A DNA stretch of 8,582 nucleotides from Bifidobacteriaceae bacterium (GTDB lineage Bacteria; Actinomycetota; Actinomycetes; Actinomycetales; WQXJ01), in the NCBI GenBank assembly GCA_031265345.1, contig JAISCU010000172.1:1-8582 (forward strand), written 5' to 3'. The notes beneath the pieces were generated by a model. That model was not told the origin of the DNA. It searched no databases and saw nothing but the letters and a program-made list of their open reading frames with translations. The translations under genes were made by a program, and so were the position numbers. Positions 5,890 to 8,582 of the stretch are shown piece after piece; the first letter of the stretch is position 1; the number at the start of each line of letters is the position of its first letter.

Positions 5890-6042
5890 AGGCGGAGAGC
5901 CGGCCCGGCGGCATCGTGCGCGGAGTGCTTCACGCCGCTGCCCGCGAACTGGGCGCCGCCGCCGCGACCTTCTCGGGGAACGGCCGCCGGTGCCGGAACC
6001 AGTAGATGGCACCGCCCGGATTCTTCGGCGGAACGACGGCCC
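5890..6042 (+). repeat. Dispersed repeat, copy C (blocks 1 and 3 fused)
   Basis: Block 1 (5890-5957) shares an exact 31-base start with copy B and about 88 percent overall. At GGGCGCC it passes directly into block 3 (5951-6042), which matches 91-182 (copy A) at about 87 percent. Block 2, present in A and D, is absent. The junction lies in a GGGCGCC shared by the parents, as expected for recombination within a short common sequence. Confidence 0.8.
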
Positions 6043-6145
6043 TTCATGTTCTTCGGCCACATCCAGGGCTCGGGAGCGAGTGCGCCTTCAGGAGGCGCAG
6101 CGTCTACCTGGTGCCCTTGTAGCCCAAGCCCGGCTGCTCGTCCAC

Positions 6146-6208
6146 CCGGCGAGATCGTCACAGGACCCGATGGTGTTGGAGTTCTTGGGCCTGAAGCCGT
6201 CAGCCGGC
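6146..6208 (+). pseudogene. Possible relic of a DUF1016 (YhcG-type) nuclease gene
   Basis: The plus-strand frame reads SSQDPMVLEFLGLKPSA, which resembles the DPYVLEFLGL signature preceding the C-terminal nuclease domain of DUF1016/YhcG proteins. Nothing before or after it in this frame continues the family. A nearby stretch in another frame (about 6228-6300, PADQELVAELERGI) may or may not belong to the same gene. Only about 12 residues support this call. Confidence 0.25.
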
Positions 6209-6579
6209 TGCTGCGGGCGGCCTGCCTGCCGATCAAGAGCTGGTGGCCGAACTCGAGCGGGGAATCCAAGACACCGTCGGCGACGAGCAGAGCACGACCG
6301 GTGATGTGCCATGGTCCCCGCTGGTCTCCCATACACGGACCCGGCCTGGCGGCTCGCTGCCCTCCTGTCGCGACAAGCTACACTCGAAGGTGTTGAGAAT
6401 CCGGAGAAGGACCGTCCGTCCCCTATTCTTGCCGCATTGTCCACGTCATCTCGAGGCGTGGAACAGGCCAAGGGCATGATAATGGCGGATGGGATGAACC
6501 CGGTCGACCATCCCGAACTGCACATGCACCCGAACGGAGCCGGGAGTCAAAGCTCCGACGACGGAAGGAGACCCAAGAC
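6209..6579. other. Gene-poor leader region before the ImmA/IrrE gene
   Basis: No reading frame is convincing. A 10-bp palindrome TGTCGCGACA (6366-6375) is followed three bases later by TACACT (6379-6384), a TANNNT-type -10, so a promoter with an operator for the downstream gene is possible. An open frame from ATG 6311 to 6673 contains SRGVEQAKGMIMA, reminiscent of an ANTAR segment. It overlaps the protease gene by 94 bases in another frame and I do not call it a gene. Confidence 0.3.
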
Positions 6580-7221
6580 ATGGCGCGTCATCCCCAGGTG
6601 TCGCTCGGCGCCGTCCCGCAGTGGACAGCCGAGGACCGCCAGGGAGTCCTTGACACGATCCGGCGGGCGATGACGCTCGCGGACCAGGCCTGGGAACGGT
6701 CCGGCCAGAAGTCCGACGGCAGAGTCGATCCCCTAACCCTAGTGGAGGCCGACGACTGCAAAGTGAGAGTCGCCAGAATCAATTCTGAAGACATGAGCCC
6801 CACCGACAGGGGTTGGGTGTCCGGCGCGTTGCGGCGCCGCCCAACCGATACGGTGACGCAGATAGTGCTGGAGTCGAAGGACACCCTTGGCCGCAGAAGG
6901 TTCAGCCTGGGACACGAATATGCCCACATCTGCCTGTACCGCCAGCGGCACGGCACGGCGCCGGAGGCAACGCTCGCCGAGGTGCGGCGCCCGAACGACC
7001 GGGATCCAGACGACGCGGTGTACTGCCGCGAGAAACCGGACGAGTATTTCGCGGACATGTTCAGCCACATGTTCTTGATGCCGTCGGTGGTGATTCGTGG
7101 GATGCGACGCGCGGGCCTGACCGTGGATGAGATGGCCACCAAGCTGAAGGTCACGCTCACCACCATGGAGCGTCGCTTGCTGTACCTGGAACTTGAGGCT
7201 GAGGCACTGGGCGTCACCTGA
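6580..7221 (+). CDS. ImmA/IrrE-family metallo-endopeptidase
   Basis: A zinc protease of the family that cleaves repressors of mobile elements (ImmA) or stress regulators (IrrE), usually in the cytoplasm; the substrate here is unknown. The zinc motif HEYAH is at residues 112-116, preceded by RRRFSLG and followed by ICLYRQRHG. The third ligand is probably E155 in DEYFADMFSHMFLMP, the usual family block. The C-terminus (180-203, LTVDEMATKLKVTLTTMERRL) matches the small helix-turn-helix-like end seen in the family. At 213 residues the length is normal. ATG 6580 follows GGAAGGAG with 9 bases between, a strong ribosome site. Unusually, no XRE-type repressor gene lies next to it. The neighbour downstream, 81 bases away on the same strand, is a membrane protein. 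Confidence 0.88.
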   Translation: MARHPQVSLGAVPQWTAEDRQGVLDTIRRAMTLADQAWERSGQKSDGRVDPLTLVEADDCKVRVARINSEDMSPTDRGWVSGALRRRPTDTVTQIVLESKDTLGRRRFSLGHEYAHICLYRQRHGTAPEATLAEVRRPNDRDPDDAVYCREKPDEYFADMFSHMFLMPSVVIRGMRRAGLTVDEMATKLKVTLTTMERRLLYLELEAEALGVT

Positions 7222-7237
7222 CGAGGGGATGTGCCGT

Positions 7238-7250
7238 CCGGCTTCGCCGG
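7238..7250. other. Small hairpin between the protease and membrane-protein genes
   Basis: CCGGC-TTC-GCCGG, a perfect 5-bp stem, starts 16 bases after the protease stop. It may attenuate or stabilise the transcript between the two genes. No T-run follows. Confidence 0.3.
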
Positions 7251-7302
7251 GCCGCCAACCCGCGCGATGCACGCCTGAAACCACAGACCCCGAAAGCCCC
7301 AG

Positions 7303-7878
7303 ATGCCGAGAATCCCTCACGACCATGAGCCGAACGGCGCCCACAACGAGAGCCACGCAGCTCACGATGCCGCTTTCCGGGGAGCCGACGCCGACCGCGA
7401 GTTCAGCGCAGCTGAGGCCGACCCGAACGCCATAGACGCGGACCGTTCGGGCGACGACTATGACGCGGACGGACTCCAGACCTACGTGGACTTGGAGGAG
7501 GAGTTCGGTGACGGCTTCCACGGACGCTTGCCGTTGAACACGCCGAAGGACCTGCGCGATGTGATAGACGCTGGAGCGTCCCACGCTGCCGGGAAGGATC
7601 GACAGGCCAGCGCGACGTTGAGCCGGAAATTCGCGGCAGTGTTCTTCATCTCCGGGCTAGCCGTCCTGCTGGCGGGTTTATTGAAAGGCGGAGTTGCGCT
7701 GTTTATCTGCGCTGCTGTCATGGTTGCCCTTCTCCTGGTGGGCGGACTTCTGGCCTGGCCAGAAAGCCGTGCGTGGGCCGCCGCTGTAAAGCGCCTCCCG
7801 TTCACGCGGAGACGCAAGCGCAAACAACGGGGAACCGACGGAGCGTCCAAGGGAGGCACACCGCCAGAAGGTCGCTGA
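7303..7878 (+). CDS. Uncharacterised two-helix membrane protein
   Basis: I do not recognise a family for this 191-residue protein. Residues 1-75 are hydrophilic and strongly acidic, rich in Asp, Glu, Ala and His. Two hydrophobic segments follow, about 110-127 (FAAVFFISGLAVLLAGLL) and about 131-152, separated by only a few residues (KGG), so they form a hairpin. The C-terminus is very basic (RRRKRKQR near 170-176). The basic tail after the second helix and the K/R at the turns suggest both ends are cytoplasmic, by the positive-inside rule. ATG 7303 is the first start; the ribosome site before it is weak. The gene follows the ImmA/IrrE protease on the same strand and may form a functional pair with it, perhaps as a membrane effector or substrate. 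That is inference. Confidence 0.7.
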   Translation: MPRIPHDHEPNGAHNESHAAHDAAFRGADADREFSAAEADPNAIDADRSGDDYDADGLQTYVDLEEEFGDGFHGRLPLNTPKDLRDVIDAGASHAAGKDRQASATLSRKFAAVFFISGLAVLLAGLLKGGVALFICAAVMVALLLVGGLLAWPESRAWAAAVKRLPFTRRRKRKQRGTDGASKGGTPPEGR

Positions 7879-8066
7879 GGTCATGGACGCTACACCTTGA
7901 ATACCAAGAAGCAGTGTCGCGCCTGCCGGGATGCATTAGCACGGTCTGCGGCACCTCGGACGTTCGGGCCTGCTACTGGGCGAGCCCGGCGCCAACCGTC
8001 AATTCCGCGACGATGGTCGGGCTGATGGTCCAGGCCCGCCCCGACCGAACAGACCCCCGCGACAGA

Positions 8067-8217
8067 CGGCAGACCCGGCCGGGCGGCATCGTGCGAGGAA
8101 TGCTTCACACTGCTGCCCGCGAGCTGGGCGCCGGCCGGTCGGCGCTCGAGGCACGGTAACCGGCGCTCGGCGGGCGCCAGGTCCTGGCCCATCTGGACCA
8201 CGGACGGCTTGCCCGAC
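8067..8217 (+). repeat. Dispersed repeat, copy D (blocks 1 and 2)
   Basis: Block 1 (8067-8149) matches copies B and C, including the central GGCGGCATCGTGCG. Block 2 (8158-8217) matches 1-60 at 54 of 60 bases, and all six differences are transitions. This copy shows that blocks 1 and 2 belong together, so copy A probably extends left of the window. Bases 7879-8066 show no gene. Confidence 0.82.
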
Positions 8218-8324
8218 CAGCCCGCGCCCGGCAACCGCACACTCACGGCAACGGCGCCGGTCCTCAACGAGCTGCTATCGCGCCGCGGTCATCGCGGCCA
8301 GGAACCGGAACACCATTCTGACTT

Positions 8325-8457
8325 GGCAACGGCTCGAACCCATCCCCCCGCCAACGCCGTCCGAACGCCGAAAAGCCTGGGAGCAGGCACGGCACGAACT
8401 TGTCCGATCCGGGCGGGACGACCGGCACCTGTCCGCCAGCGTGGCGGCCCGACGGAA
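8325..8457 (+). repeat. Dispersed repeat, copy D distal part (block 4)
   Basis: It begins with the exact 15 bases shared with copy B (2690-2704). About 58 bases absent from B follow, then TTGTCCGATCCGGGCGGGA and onward, weakly matching 2704-2756. At its end CCCGACGGAAC stands where copy B has CCCGAAGGAGG, the ribosome site of the RHH gene. The added bases read QRLEPIPPPTPSERRKAW in one frame, which B lacks. B therefore looks like a deletion form. Confidence 0.6.
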
Positions 8458-8463
8458 CAGCGG

Positions 8464-8582
8464 ACGACACTCACGATCCGGATCGACCCCGCAGTCAAAT
8501 CGGCCGCCAAGCGCCGCGCCGAGGACCTCGGCGTCTCGTTGTCCTCTGTCATCGCCAATGAGCTCCGCCAGTTCGTCAACGG
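8464..8582 (+). CDS. RelB/DinJ-like ribbon-helix-helix antitoxin, partial, start codon missing
   Basis: The frame beginning at 8464 reads TTLTIRIDPAVKSAAKR, then a helix AEDLGVSLSSVIANELRQF, and runs off the window end. This is the beta strand and two helices of a RelB/DinJ-type RHH antitoxin, which normally autoregulates its operon and neutralises a RelE/YafQ-type toxin encoded just downstream; any toxin here would be beyond the window. The usual first codon before TTLTIRID would be ATG at 8461, but CGG is present. No ATG or GTG lies nearby in frame; the closest alternative is TTG at 8323, inside the repeat and without a ribosome site. Repeat D abuts codon 2, so the gene was probably joined to the repeat here. 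It is either silenced or translated as an N-terminal extension. Confidence 0.65.

Noticed and set aside
5613..6332. A 239-residue minus-strand open frame across repeat C
   Set aside because: It runs antisense into the end of the PIN gene and through the repeat; no domain is recognisable.
6311..6673. A 120-residue plus-strand frame with an ANTAR-like segment just before the protease
   Set aside because: It overlaps the protease gene by 94 bases out of frame, codon use is mixed, and the resemblance covers only about 13 residues.
1..8582. CRISPR array or tRNA genes
   Set aside because: No regularly spaced identical repeats with unique spacers, and no cloverleaf with conserved T-arm bases were found; the repeats present are few, long and mosaic.

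Overview
The window is GC-rich and looks like an accessory island of a high-GC bacterium, most likely an Actinomycetota. The reasons are the strong G/C preference at third codon positions, GTG starts, at least one gene with a leaderless-type promoter, and toxin-antitoxin (TA) families common in that phylum. I cannot name a genus. No rRNA, tRNA, CRISPR array, integrase or transposase is visible.

Layout from left to right. Bases 1-352 hold a copy of a dispersed repeat (copy A) and a hairpin behind the first gene. Bases 353-2339, minus strand, hold a two-gene operon: a three-Cys-motif (DUF5131, phage Gp37/Gp68-like) protein followed by its TcmP partner. Bases 2466-2770 hold repeat copy B. Next comes a decayed ribbon-helix-helix (RHH) antitoxin gene (2771-3050), then a short direct repeat (DR1). 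Bases 3313-4348 hold an intact 163-residue protein whose stop overlaps a DUF6036-like nucleotidyltransferase gene broken by a stop codon and a one-base deletion. A second copy of the short direct repeat (DR2) follows. Bases 4659-5718 hold an intact TA pair, an excisionase-type HTH antitoxin and a PIN-domain toxin, with a clear operator-like inverted repeat and a leaderless-type promoter. Bases 5719-6579 have no convincing gene: they hold repeat copy C and gene relics. Bases 6580-7878 hold an ImmA/IrrE-type metalloprotease and a two-helix membrane protein. Bases 7879-8463 hold repeat copy D, which runs straight into a second RHH antitoxin that leaves the window.

The general picture is a series of small, self-contained conflict modules (TA pairs, a TcmP pair, a protease with a membrane protein) separated by related non-genic repeat segments. 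Some modules are intact and others are visibly decaying. The repeats carry shared blocks in different combinations (A: blocks 2+3, C: blocks 1+3, B: blocks 1+4, D: blocks 1+2+4), so recombination between them could exchange modules. That role is inference. Two of the four copies (B and D) end immediately upstream of an RHH gene, both with damaged starts.
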